A DNA stretch of 64,000 nucleotides from positions 22,734,625-22,798,624 of the forward strand of contig JBBMOA010000021.1 of assembly GCA_037954235.1 (NCBI GenBank), in the 5' to 3' direction. The translations under genes were made by a program, and so were the position numbers. Below, piece after piece: positions 54,235-64,000 of the stretch. Positions within the stretch are counted from its first letter, which is position 1, and every line of letters starts with the position of its first letter. The stretch comes from Aulostomus chinensis. Its lineage: Eukaryota; Chordata; Actinopteri; Syngnathiformes; Aulostomidae. The notes beneath the pieces were generated by a model, which saw nothing but the letters and a program-made list of their open reading frames with translations, did not search any database and was not told the origin of the DNA.

Positions 54235-55370
54235 CGGCCTTGTCAACTATGGCAAAAATATGGCTCTGTTTCTCCAACTACTACATAGGAATGATAAGAG
54301 GCTGTCTACAGGTAGCAGACAAGTCAACTTTTTCGGTTACTGTCAGCAGACGTGAAAATGCTCAGCATTTGATTTTGTTTAGGAACCTGATATTTTAATC
54401 ACAAAGCACATAACATTACATAGCTCATGATGCAGTGTTAAGTCAGTCAAGTTAAATCAAAACCAGTGTCCACAAATTAGCTTGTAAGTAAACTAACTAG
54501 CCAACTGTAGCAAGGCAGGGGCTTATTTATGTTCAGGAGTCTGTGAAACACTGCTTTAGTCCTGTCGTGTTGTTTTTCGTGGACTAATTTTTTAAAGTTT
54601 GGAATTTCTCGTTTTCCTGCCATCTAAGCGTGTGATAATGTTCAGGTCTTTGAGAGTTTGTATTAAATAATAAACTCTCCACCGCAGACAAGTTCTGCAT
54701 GCACTGCTGTTGGAAGCCGCCATTTTTATCAAGTGAGGAAACGTCACATCAAGATAGAGCATGCGCAGAAAGAACACAGCTTCACAGCATTCCATTTCAC
54801 CGTTTACATGATAAGATTTTACATCTGATCGGTTTGGGAAAAGGAATATTCAACCCCCGTGAAACCGTATGAAATTCCATTCGGTTTAGGCTTCTTTATT
54901 CGGATTGAGGTGTTTATATGGAACATTTTTATTCGGTTTGGGCTTCTAATCTGATTCTGATTGGAATATTAAGCTCCATGTAAACCCAGCTATTGTCTTC
55001 ACATTTTACAGTAACAAATTTACCACTAATTAAGTCTAAACCTAACCCTATATTAATTAATCACTTATTTGTTTACAGACACCCCTACCGCACCTGAGTG
55101 CAAAAACAGGCTCAGTTTAAAGAGGAGACGATTGACCAGGGCGCAAGGGTGTGTAACAGGGCAAAATCATCCATTGTGTATGTAAAACACCCACCACACA
55201 ATTTAACACATTTAATTAAAAAAAATACAGACTCTGTGAAAAGAAGCCATGCACAGCTGAGAGAAAGGCAGTGAGCCCCAGGCATGATGGTATGTAATTG
55301 CATGCTTTTCAAAAAGTTTTATCGACACCCTTAGACCTAACAAGTTTTTCTTATTTTCAAGTCATAGATC
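54235..55370. other. No clear gene; possible MITE
   Basis: A segment at about 54790-54990 with repeated TTCGGTTT..GGCTTCT and TCCATGTAAACCCAG blocks resembles a non-autonomous element, but I found no matching terminus. TTTACAG at about 55072-55078 looks like a splice acceptor but leads only to a short frame. Confidence 0.4.
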
Positions 55371-55410
55371 CTACACCAGGATTCCTACATATCCAGCAGG
55401 CGGTCACAAT

Positions 55411-56340
55411 ATGCTTGAAAGACTACCTATTTCCACACCTCACAACATTCAACTGCCCTTGACACCGGAGGGCACTAGCGGGCCTTGGATTATGCAGCTG
55501 TCACCCACAGTGTTGGTGCTGGCGGCGCCGGAAGACATTTGTCAGACCAGACCTACAGAAGACGATTTTAAAGATCTGGAGGAAATCTTTTCAACAGAGT
55601 TCAAACCAGCACAAGCAGACAGAGCAGAGACGAACCAGAGTAAACCCACAGACGAGGATTTAAAAGATCTGGAGGAAATCTTTGCAACAGAGCTCGAACC
55701 AGCACAACCGGCAAGAGACCCTGAACTTTTAAATGTAGGGCCTTACACCACACAGCCACCACAATCTGAACAGGTAATTGCTAGACATGTACATGAACCT
55801 GGAGCCGTTGCTTGTAGCAGAATTAACACACCACACATTTCAAGACAAACTGGCTATGGGCAGGGGTCCATTAGAAGCGACGTGCAATGTGTATTACAAT
55901 TTGTATTGATGAATACAACCAGGAAACGTTTATACAGGTGGTTGCACAGGCTATTCAGAGTAATGATTCATCAATGACTGACAATGAGCTGGAGTTTATT
56001 GTTACAGTTGCGCAAAACCACTAAGGAGCAGGGCATTTGAAATTGGGTAATGTGTGCTATGATCAGATTCTGTCTAAAAAGGCACATGCCGTCTTTAACC
56101 CAAACAACAACGTACAAGATAAAATCCTTTGCTTTTCACTATGCCTAGCACACGCTGCCGATGCCGCAGCGTCTGAACAAGACAAAATGGTGCTTGCCAC
56201 ACATCCACACGCATCGGCAGGTCTCGACCCCTCACAACTGGTTTTATTCACACACGTGGCCAAATTGGAGGCTGTAATAAACGCCAGTATTTGCAGCCCA
56301 CACAGAGGCCCGTAAATTATTGCAATGTTTCCAGACTAAC
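55411..56340 (+). pseudogene. Polinton PolB, N-terminal region
   Basis: An open 188-codon piece from 55411 has an acidic tandem repeat, DDFKDLEEIFSTEFKPAQ then DEDLKDLEEIFATELEPAQ (about 55562-55705). After the end at 55977 a second open piece (56037-56315) has a KILCFSLCLAHAA block. Stops and frame changes separate the parts. Such N-terminal regions precede the exonuclease in Polinton PolB. Whether the acidic repeat belonged to PolB or to another gene is uncertain. Confidence 0.5.
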
Positions 56341-56406
56341 GGCGCTCCTAATTCAAACACCATCTGACTTTATCTATACAACATTCACTACTACTTAATC
56401 ACCAAC

Positions 56407-57287
56407 GTGAAAACTTTTTTCGGCACAGCGTATGTCTGTAATTACTGCTACAACTTTTATGACAGTTCTCTAAGGCATAAATGTAAATACTTGTGCAATG
56501 TGTGCTTTACACACTGCTGTGAACCAGCGTCAAACACTTTAAAATGCAAGGACTGCAACCGCATCTGCAAATCAGAGGGTTGTTACAAAGCACACAAAGA
56601 GCACGATAAAACTCATGACCAGATCCCCTGCGACAGCTTAAAATATTGTATCGGCTGCGGGGTGATTTACAAAGTTGGTAAAAAAAAAACACGCTTGTGC
56701 ACCTGCAAAATGTGCCCACTGTAATGGAGGTCTCATCAACGGCAGCTCAGGCCACATGTGCCATATACATCCTATAGAAAAAAAAGACCTCGAGAGAAAA
56801 TACATCTTCTATGATTTTGAAACCCGGTACCACGAGGGAAAACACGAGGCATGTTTTGTGTGTGCTATGGACATGGATGGAAACAAATTCTGTTTCAACA
56901 CTTTGCGCTGCGTCGGGGCATTTGTTTATCATTACAGACGGCCCAAGTTTCACGGATTCACATTCATAGCCCACAATGCTTCAGGATTTGACAACTACAT
57001 CCTGCTGGAGCATTTTGTCCGGCGGGGGATTGTTCCATCCGTCACCATGCGCGGCAGCAGAGTGATCCATCTGTACGATAAATCATACGACTGGAGATGG
57101 ATCGACTTTTTCTTTTCTACCGATGCGTTTGGCAAAACGCCCCGACATTCTAGGATTTAAAGATTTGGAAAAAGGACACTTTCCCCACCAGTTTAAAACA
57201 AGAGCAAACGAATACAAGGGTAAATACCCAGAACCGTCTTGCTATGGCAAGCAGAAGTAGTTTATGAAGTGGTACAACACGGTGTGT
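56407..57287 (+). pseudogene. Polinton protein-primed DNA polymerase B: zinc region and exonuclease
   Basis: A Cys/His-rich zinc region (CNYCYNFY, CNVCFTHCC, CKDCNRIC, CYKAHKEH; 56440-56610) precedes a frameshift in an A-run near 56682. The 3'-5' exonuclease follows: motif I FYDFETR (about 56808) and motif II HNASGFDNY (about 56971). A shift near 57105 and a stop at 57258-57260 break the rest. The reading stops at the LTR insertion and continues beyond it. Family PolB copies the linear element genome from a protein primer. Confidence 0.85.
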
Positions 57288-57291
57288 CATG

Positions 57292-58832
57292 TGTTGTGCG
57301 CTGAAGAGCGAATTGGTCAAAAATAAGGATAATTGATAATTATGAATATAATTATCGATTAATAAATAAATTACTAATTAATATTAAAGATTAATTATAT
57401 GGGGCACCACCCTGATGAGTTCAGGGAAACTATAATACGACCAAACTTGAAACAGTTATCAGTCTTAAACAGAGTTTATCGACTAAACAGTCAATATTCT
57501 GTAACATGAACTACCTAGGGGCAGCTCTGATGTTGAAGGATGAGATCCGAGCACTGGCTATTGCTTAGACACGTGACCACAAGTTCGTACACAAAAGACA
57601 CTACGACTTCTCTCATGTAATACAAATATATTTATTAACAACATGTATAAATCAATCAGCAACACGTTGGTACAACTGTTATCTAAACGAAAGACACAAG
57701 TGATAATATGTGTGTGTGTGTAAACATGTGTGTGTGAGTGAGTGAAGAAGGGGAGGGGGAGTATGGTTGCCTAGCAACCAGTTAGCGTCGCAGCAGGGCT
57801 AAAACCTAGGCTAGTTAGCTGAGGCTAACTAGCCGCTAGTTAGCACCGTGGAGGTAGAACTTACGGAGTGTTAATAACTAAGCGGAGCGCTTAGCGAGAG
57901 AGAGAGAGAGAGAGAAAGGAAGGAAAGAACAAAGATGAACCCAAAAATGTGTGTGTTAACACACTTGTGCAGTATTAATAACCGGTGACGCCTTCTTGAG
58001 AGGTCACGGTTATTAATAACTAAAATCAATAAATAACGTATAATTCTATGTAATTTCTGCTAATTACAGGACTTCGTCTCATAAACAGAGCATTCATAGA
58101 CATTATACAACACACTAAGCTATTTCTCTGCCCAGAAAATGCCTAGTTAAGGGAATCCTTACTTGACCCGGTGGAGCGGTAAGGGATTCAGTTTCCGTGT
58201 TCCAGAGCGCGGTTTAGCTCGACTCGGAAGGCAGAAGAGCGGCGGCGGGGCAGCCTGCAGGGTCTGCTGGAGTTACTGGTGGAAAGGATGAAGAAGCTGA
58301 GATGAGCTTCTTTCACCTGGGACCAGTTCACGCGGGTTGCGTGGCTCGACGGTGGCTTCTCTGGACGAGTGAACAGGAGGGAGAGAGTTGTCCTTCTGGG
58401 GGGCTCTGTTGTCGCTACACTGTACTCGAGGTCCGAGGTGGAGAACCGGAGGGTGGGATCTTCTTGAAGACTTGCAAACCACCCAAGGGAAGACAACCAC
58501 CGAGAGAAGAAAATCACAGAGAGAGAGAGAGTCTCCATCGCGCTGAAGTTTTGTATGTGGAGTCCGATGATGTCACTTCCTGTGGGATGATACTGGCTCT
58601 CAGCCAATAGCATTTGACAGGTTGTTGGATTTGGTCAGTGGCCAGAGTTTTCAGAGGGGGGCCAGTGGTCAGTGTAATAACCTTTTACGATCCTTTGTCT
58701 GGGAACATGTGGTCACTTGAATGCAGGCTTTGAAAAGGGGTGTTAAGCCTCACAGGCCGAAAGCCTTTCTTCAGCTGGACTGATTGTCACATCTCTGAAT
58801 TAATCTCTTGGCCTGGTTGAGTTGGCACAACA
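57292..58832 (-). mobile_element. Solo retroviral-type LTR, 1.54 kb, copy 2
   Basis: The inverted relative of 20910-22554: minus strand from TGTTGTGCCAACTCAACC to GCGCACAACA. CATG lies directly outside both ends (57288-57291, 58833-58836), a clean 4-bp target duplication, and the polymerase reading frame matches across it. The GGTTGCCTAGCAACC palindrome (57765-57779) and the GAGA tract (57895-57914) are conserved in position. Confidence 0.85.
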
Positions 58833-59260
58833 CATGAAACATTTGACCTACAATCTGAAATGCTCAAATACTGCATTAATGATGTGGAGGTGTTGAGAAA
58901 GGCCTGCACAATCTACTGCAACACATTTTTAAACTGCACACAGATAGATCCATCCATCCAACATGCTCTCAATGCGGGCGAGCGGAAGATTGGGCCATAC
59001 TTTGTTGATGGGCTCTGTGATTCTACAAAGATGTGTTATGAATTTGCTGGTTGTTTTTTCCATGGCTGTGTCAAGTGTCATGTGGAGAGCGAGAAGAACC
59101 CAGTGTCCAAAATTACTTACGGTGAACTCTTCCACCAGTTTTCTGAGCGTGTGAGAGTGCAGTATGGCTTGAGAGTGGTTGTGATGTGGGGGTGTGAGTG
59201 GAGTGCACTGTGTAGATCTGACCAGGCCATTTTCTATCCACGTATGCCCATGTACAGCTG
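58833..59260 (+). pseudogene. Polinton DNA polymerase B: exonuclease motif III and beyond
   Basis: It resumes exactly after the CATG duplication with ETFDLQSEMLKYCINDVEVL, giving exonuclease motif III (YCIND). Then CTQID runs directly into HALNAGERKIGPYFVDG and a GCFFHGC block, so roughly 50 residues are missing in frame between them (inferred from the usual family layout). VQYGLRVVVMWGCEW near 59158 closes the recognisable region. The polymerase palm motifs are absent. Confidence 0.8.
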
Positions 59261-59264
59261 ATCT

Positions 59265-60024
59265 TTATGTCTTATCCTTCTGTAGCTTCTCAATATACCC
59301 CTGCGCCTCAGCCGCAGTTTTGAACAGCTGTACCTTGTTGTTGTGTACAATGCGCAGCACTGCAGGAAAAAGCATTCTGTATGGAATTCCCTGTGCCAGG
59401 AGAGACCTCTTTACTTCCAGGAACTCACGCCGCCTTTTCTCCACCGTAGGTGAGAAATCATCGAAGAAGTGAATGCGGTTACCGGATTCCCGAATTTCAC
59501 CGATGTTTCGAGCTTTTTGCATGATGAGCTGTTTGTCTGCGTAGTTGTGGAGTCGGATGTACACGATCCTCGGCCTCGTCGACTCTGTCCGCGGCTGCGC
59601 TGGGGTGCGGTGGCATCGGTCCATCTTGATCCGGCCGTTTTTCACCGTGAGGTTCAGGGTTTTTGGTAGCCACGTCTCGAAGAAGTCCCTGGCGTTGGCA
59701 CCCTCTGTGTGTTCGGGTAGATTGACGATTTTAATGTTGTTACGTCTGGACCTGTTTTCTTGGTCTTCCAGCCTGTTGATGGCGTCGCTCAGTCGCGCTT
59801 CGGCGTTCTCAAGTTTGGCTAGTAGCTGTGACACCGTGTCCTCCGTGTCGGATATTCTCTGTTCAGCGTCTTCTACTCTTCTCTCGACAGCTTTTACCTT
59901 TTCACACACCGAGCTCACTGATTTAGCTATCTGGTCGAGTTTCATATCCAAGCTTGAACTGAGTTTGGTGAATACTCCTCGCTTATCTTTGTTACCATGT
60001 CATCTAGCTCCCCGCCGTCCGCCA
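59265..60024 (-). pseudogene. L1-clade LINE ORF1
   Basis: Minus-strand ORF1 of an L1 element. The ATG at about 60024 (MADGGELDD) is followed by a one-base shift near 59987, then an open frame (59951-59265). It has a coiled coil (heptads, about residues 1-70: VERRVEDAEQRISDTEDTV), an RRM-like core (RRNNIKIVNLPE, RIVYIRLHNYADKQ) and a C-terminal domain (FSPTVEKRRREF, YRMLFPAVLRI). ORF1p forms RNA-binding trimers. ORF2 and the 3' end are missing: the reading ends against the Polinton fragment. Confidence 0.88.
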
Positions 60025-60400
60025 TGTTGTCAGGTGCGCTAGGCGTCGCTCCCGGCTGAGTTTTTCGGGATTTAGGTCACAAGATTCGTTTATTTTCTGG
60101 TGTTTTCGTCCAGAAGTCCCGTAGGGACATTACTTCTGCGGCTGTGTTGTTCCAGCTGTATTTAACTATCTCTGAAGTATTAAAAAAAATCGTGTGTAGT
60201 CCGGAGCTCGACTCCTGTCCTCCGACTCTCTCCGCATCACGTCATCCCCCCCTGGCAAGACTTTTAAGCCACTTTCACCCCTGGCGATCACCCATTATTT
60301 CTCCCACCAAAAAGGAAAATCAGCATCCCGATCCTCTGTGCCTATGCACTACATGGCCGGTCACACAAACTGTTTGACCTCCTGAAATATTGTGGTTAAA
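60025..60400. other. L1 5' UTR and unassigned junction
   Basis: Upstream (minus strand) of L1 ORF1, GC-rich to about 60240, as expected for an L1 5' UTR. From about 60240 to 60400 I cannot assign the sequence; the 5' LTR of the following element is not visible. Confidence 0.5.
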
Positions 60401-60421
60401 CCATACGAATAAATAAAATGG

Positions 60422-62254
60422 GTGGAGCCCTGCCACCTGACCGCGGCACAGCTGATCCGGTTGTCAACCGCCGACATTGACACTCTTAACCAGTATTCAT
60501 TAGAAACGTGTGAAGAACGAATACAAGAGTTCCTCGCCTACATTAATCAGCCGAATGGGGAAAGGCGAAACATTCCCCTAGTGCTTGGCCAGTTGACTCT
60601 GCTCTAGCAGCGCAAAGCTGAGTTCCAGGCCCAGGAGTACAGAGATCGACTAATGCAGATGCAAGTATGCAATCGGCAATTGGAAAGAGTCAACTCTCGG
60701 CTGATCACCGAGGTTAAGATAGCCCACAAAAGAGCCCTCCAAGCAGAGGAGGACAACGACCATGCCCCAAAAGACCTGGACTGCATGAGGGCACGGCTGG
60801 AGGACAACCAGCCCCAGCCTCATCCTCTCGTCTTTGCCCCAGAGAAACCAAGGACCAGTCCGGTCCGAAATCAGAGTGCTACCACAAGAGCGCCCACGAA
60901 AAATGAAGACACGGAACCCTGGGCTAGCTTCCCCCACAGCCCAGAGACACGCTCTCAGGGTGCCACATCACCCAGTCCACAGCTGTCAGACCTCCTGACA
61001 CTTGACAGCTACAGAGCACCCCCTACAGTTCACCGTGTGGATTTGACTCCACCCTCGAGTGGGCAGAACAATTCCCGTGACCAGAGAAGTCCGGCCAACT
61101 CGTCTTCCTCAATGTGGAGGGAGCCCCCTCTTGTCCCAACTAGACTGCCATTTCACAAACAGCGAGCAGCTCCATTGAGGGACCAGTGACAGCAGCCCCT
61201 TCCAGACAGAAGACTACAGGGCCCACGACGCGCTAGTCATTACTCTGAGTCGGAGGACTCAGATAACCCATTTCCGCTGCGAGATGAAGGAATTCTTACT
61301 CGCCAGCTCGAGTTTCTTGCTCAGGATATTGAGCGCTTCGATCCCAGCAACAAAGAGACCAATGTGGACGACTTCCTCAGAGAGGGAGATCGCTGCCTCC
61401 TGGACATTCCACACCCTTCAGGCAGGGAAAAGCTGAAGCTAGTGTGGAAAACAACCACCAGGAGCATCCACGCTTACATTGAGACTCTTCCCCCTGCTAC
61501 CAGGGACCGCTACTCTTCTCTTTGTCAGGTGCTGAGGGAGGAGTATTCCACATACTTAAACCCAGTGTCTGCATTCCAAGGAGCCTTAGGTATCCATCAA
61601 AGGAGGACAGAGTCGCCAAAGGAATACTTTTGGCGACTCAGGGCTGCTTACTCTCAAGGATGTAACACTCCAGGTCTTGAAGAAGAACCTGCATTCAAAG
61701 CCCTATTCCTGAACAATCTACACCATGACATACAATGGTATGTCAGCCTCCAGTGTAGAGACAGGAACCTATCAGTCCAAGAGGTTCGCCGGTATGCTCA
61801 GCATGTCTGGGAAGCCAAGTGCAAACCTGCACAGCGCCATGAATACGGACCCAAGGTCCTGGAAGTTAAGGCCATTGATCAGCCTGGCCTGGCCCTGGAA
61901 GAGAAAGAGGTGTCAACTGTCACCTCTAAGGGTCAGTCCAGCAAGCAATCTCGGCCTTCCCGACCGCCTCAACAACCACAGAAGCATGACAACTGGCAAC
62001 CTCGCCGTCAGCCTCCAGCCAGAGGACCACAGAGACTGTGGGGAGACTCCCCAAAAAGAGGCAGGTCCTCACCACATGATGGAAAGAGAAGAGGTAGGTA
62101 TGAGGTGCGAGGGCAGCGACCCCCACGGGACACCCTGCCCCCACACATGGAAGAGCTCATTAAGTGGTATGTGGACGAAGCTGTCCAGCAACTGTGTGCG
62201 CCAAACACAGTTAAACCTGTTGCCTTTCCTGCCCCAAGTGACCCCTCCTACTGA
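60422..62254 (+). pseudogene. gag: Retroelement Gag, two in-frame stops
   Basis: One frame runs across about 610 codons, interrupted only by TAG at 60605-60607 and TGA at 61187-61189. No clear ATG start (60422 is a GTG). The N-terminal third is helical (YRDRLMQMQVCNRQLERV); the middle is Pro/Ser-rich. From about 61290 a capsid-type gag domain follows: DDFLREGDRCLLDIPHP, YIETLPPATRDRYSSL, GLEEEPAFKALFLNNL, QEVRRYAQHVWEAK. The C-terminus is basic (RPPQQPQ, RRQPPARGPQR) without a CCHC knuckle. The exact family is unclear. Confidence 0.75.
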
Positions 62255-62837
62255 CGAAAGGGGGGACGCTGACAAACCAGACACCAGGAAGGTCAGTGGC
62301 ACCACAACCAACCATACACTAATCTCAACTGACTCGGTATAGTTAAACATAATAGAAACTAGAGTAATGAAGTCCAGCCTTAAGCCGACTGAGATTACAA
62401 TGATCTTCTCTCCTAAAGGGGGGAGGTCAATGTTGATGGTGCCAACATAATTCCCACTCACACCTCAGCCGTTCACAGACAGTGCTGAACTCACAAACCA
62501 CACAGCATCACACATCACATTCTCTTTTCCTTCTATTCTTTTTCTCCTTGCTGATGATGCTTGTGTATATTTGCTCAAAATTCCTTGAGTGTGTGCAATG
62601 TATTAGTATTACAGGGAACTTTAGATCATACATGGTCCTACCCAGACCGAGCCCAGGTAGCAGCCCAGAAACAGAGCCCTGCTATAACTAAAACTGACTG
62701 TGAACACATGAACTGCCTTTCCAAACCAGGAAGAAAGTACAATCTTCCCACTTGGATTATTAAACACATGGACTACAAAACTCAGAGTTGCTTCAAAGAC
62801 TGTGGCCCCTTCCCCACTCTTCGAACCAAAGGGGGGA
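62255..62837 (+). other. Non-coding region between gag and LTR
   Basis: It contains three purine tracts of the same form: GAAAGGGGGGAC (62256), TAAAGGGGGGAGG (62414) and AAAGGGGGGATG (62828). The last abuts the LTR. No env or pol is recognised. Confidence 0.6.
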
Positions 62838-63770
62838 TGTTGGGATTCAGAGCCCATGTGCTGATGAATGTCATTTTCTTCCTCCCTCTGTTCCACGTGG
62901 AGATGGTACAGGACAAGGACTAATAAAAAGTTTCCCGCCAGCCACCAGGTTGAGGTGTGGCAATCCTCTTCAAAGGGGGAAAACCACTACTAATTGGCTG
63001 AGAGCCCAGGGGGTCCCCGCTACGTCATCATCAGCGGTGGACCTATAGAACCAGACGTACTGCCGGAAAGCTTCGCTTTTTCCCAGGTACGCTAACTTCA
63101 CCAAGTAGCGTCTGCTGAAAGGGAGCAACTACCACATGTCTCCCTTCCTTCTTGCTCCTCTGTCTTGTTCGTGGAGCAGCAGTCTACAACTCGCGGGACG
63201 AGTCAAGTCCACAGACTTTCACTATCAACGCAAGTTGATAGTGAAAGTCTGTGGACGCAAGTTTTGTCGGGATGTGTTGTTCAGGACAATTCCCCAACCC
63301 GGTCGACCGCGGAGGCGCGTATTCAAGCCAAGGAACGGACCCTCTGCAAGCGCCATCCCCACCTCCACCTCGGAGCGGAGCAACGATAGTAAGGCATTAA
63401 TGTGTCTGGGTGGAGATCGTAGTTAAGAGTGTAACAGTAAACGCTGCAAGTGAACGAGCCGCCGAGCTCTCATCATACTGTCACTGTGTTGTGGTGCTGT
63501 GTTAACTCTGTTGTATCAGACGGGCCGCCGGGCCCTCAGCTCTGATCCTCAAGAGTTATCACTGTTTGGTTTCCACAACCGAGCTGAGTTCATGATCGGT
63601 GGCCGTCTATGAAGTCGAAGGAGCTGTAACCTCGTCTGTGGAAGCGCACGTACCAGACTCGGTCGAAACCTGTATGCGCGCACACGGCGAGCGGGAGTGA
63701 GCTCTTTGTCTTTGTCGGCACCATCTAATCTGAATCTACAGTAAGGTTAGATCTTTCCTTTCGAGGAAAC
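62838..63770 (+). repeat. 3' LTR of the gag-only element
   Basis: It starts TGTTGGGATTCAGAGCCC right after the purine tract. The right end is not certain (approximately 63770, where the Tc1 fold-back begins). It contains a 23-bp perfect hairpin at 63207-63256. Confidence 0.55.
63207..63256. repeat. Perfect hairpin, 23-bp arms
   Basis: Arms 63207-63229 and 63234-63256 are exact inverted copies (GTCCACAGACTTTC... / ...GAAAGTCTGTGGAC) around the loop GCAA. The flanking ACGCAAGTT occurs at the apex and again just after the right arm. Confidence 0.95.
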
Positions 63771-63772
63771 CA

Positions 63773-63830
63773 GCCTGCACAGAGTCCTGACCTCAACCCT
63801 ATCGGGTTGAGGTCAGGACTCTGTGCAGGC
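63773..63830. repeat. Perfect hairpin, 27-bp arms
   Basis: Arms 63773-63799 and 63804-63830 are exact inverted copies (GCCTGCACAGAGTCC... / ...GGACTCTGTGCAGGC) around the loop TATC. The right arm is Tc1 transposase sequence; the left arm is its inverted duplicate. Confidence 0.95.
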
Positions 63831-64000
63831 CAGTGAAGTTCATCCACACCAGACTCTGCCATCTACGTCTTTATGGACCTTGCTTTGTGCACTGGTGCAC
63901 AGTCATGTTGGAAGAGGAAGGGGCCAGCTCCAAACTGTTCCCACAAAGTTGGGAGCATGGAATAGTCCAAAATGTCTTGGTATGCTGAAGCATTCAGAGT
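63800..64000 (-). pseudogene. Tc1/mariner transposase fragment, runs off the window
   Basis: Reading the minus strand from 64000 gives FLFQHDCAPVHKARSIK (second catalytic Asp of the DDE triad), a stop in place of the following Trp, then LHWPAQSPDLNPI, the classic Tc1 motif just before the third catalytic residue. The reading breaks at this point because the sequence folds back on itself. The N-terminal part lies beyond the window. An inactive copy. Confidence 0.88.

Larger units (their letters stand above)
55373..59260 (+). mobile_element. Maverick/Polinton fragment (split by a solo LTR)
   Basis: Only the DNA polymerase B gene of the element is recognisable. It is broken by an LTR insertion (57292-58832) and cut off near 59260, where an L1 fragment begins. 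No integrase, ATPase, protease or capsid genes and no terminal repeats are visible, so this is a small relic of a 15-20 kb element or of a related adintovirus-like integrant. Confidence 0.75.
60422..63770 (+). mobile_element. Gag-only LTR retroelement with long 3' LTR
   Basis: A single long gag reading (to 62254), about 580 bases of non-coding sequence, a polypurine tract (AAAGGGGGGA, 62828-62837) and an LTR starting TGTTGGGATTC. No protease, RT or integrase. The 5' end is lost or unrecognised. It would have depended on enzymes of a relative. Confidence 0.65.

Overview
The window reads as intergenic or intronic DNA from a ray-finned (teleost) fish and is almost entirely transposable elements. 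The evidence is V-SINE copies with the fish-type conserved core, two L2/Maui-like LINEs with an esterase ORF1, a PIF/Harbinger with a Myb-like partner gene, a restriction-like-endonuclease (RLE) LINE of the R2 superfamily, a Maverick/Polinton polymerase, Tc1, hAT, two Ty3/Gypsy elements, a gamma/epsilon-type endogenous retrovirus (ERV) and many CA/TG microsatellites. I found no host protein gene, rRNA, tRNA gene or CRISPR array that I can defend.

Layout. 0-8.6 kb: hAT transposase remnant, a V-SINE, a degraded L2 LINE (about 2.9-5.9 kb) and a second type of SINE. 8.6-11.5 kb: a Harbinger element into which a THAP-encoding DNA transposon has inserted, with a near-perfect 8-bp target duplication. 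11.5-14.2 kb: SINE, a 152-bp tandem duplication and an L2 3' end. 14.26-17.44 kb: an internally deleted Ty3/Gypsy element on the minus strand with AGTA target duplications. 17.9-32.5 kb: microsatellites, SINEs, a TTAA-flanked non-autonomous DNA transposon, a 1.6-kb solo LTR (20.9-22.6 kb), two tandem copies of a hairpin-headed repeat (23.3-25.4 kb) and long stretches where I see nothing. 32.6-39.1 kb: an RLE LINE split by a 4.8-kb L2 LINE. 39.17-52.33 kb: an ERV on the minus strand (289-bp LTRs differing at one base, GTTCT target duplication) whose gag is interrupted by a plus-strand chromodomain Ty3/Gypsy element (45.24-50.71 kb, CCCCT target duplication). 55.4-59.26 kb: a Polinton DNA polymerase B pseudogene split by a second solo LTR of the 20.9-kb family (CATG target duplication). 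59.27-60.0 kb: an L1 ORF1. 60.4-63.7 kb: a gag-only LTR retroelement with a long 3' LTR. 63.77 kb to the window end: a Tc1 transposase fragment that starts at a perfect fold-back.

How it fits together. The order of insertion can be read directly: RLE LINE before L2; ERV before chromovirus; Polinton before solo LTR; Harbinger before THAP element. Most coding regions carry stops or frameshifts. The least damaged are the ERV pol, the chromovirus gag-pol (one frameshift), the L2 ORF1 and a 71-codon ORF in the ERV leader. I did not find a new multi-gene cellular system. The points most worth a second look are the ERV architecture (leader ORF, UGA-CUAG gag/pol junction, tRNA-Tyr-type primer site, deleted env), the self-priming signature of the chromovirus, the THAP element, and the repeat family with a compensating terminal hairpin.
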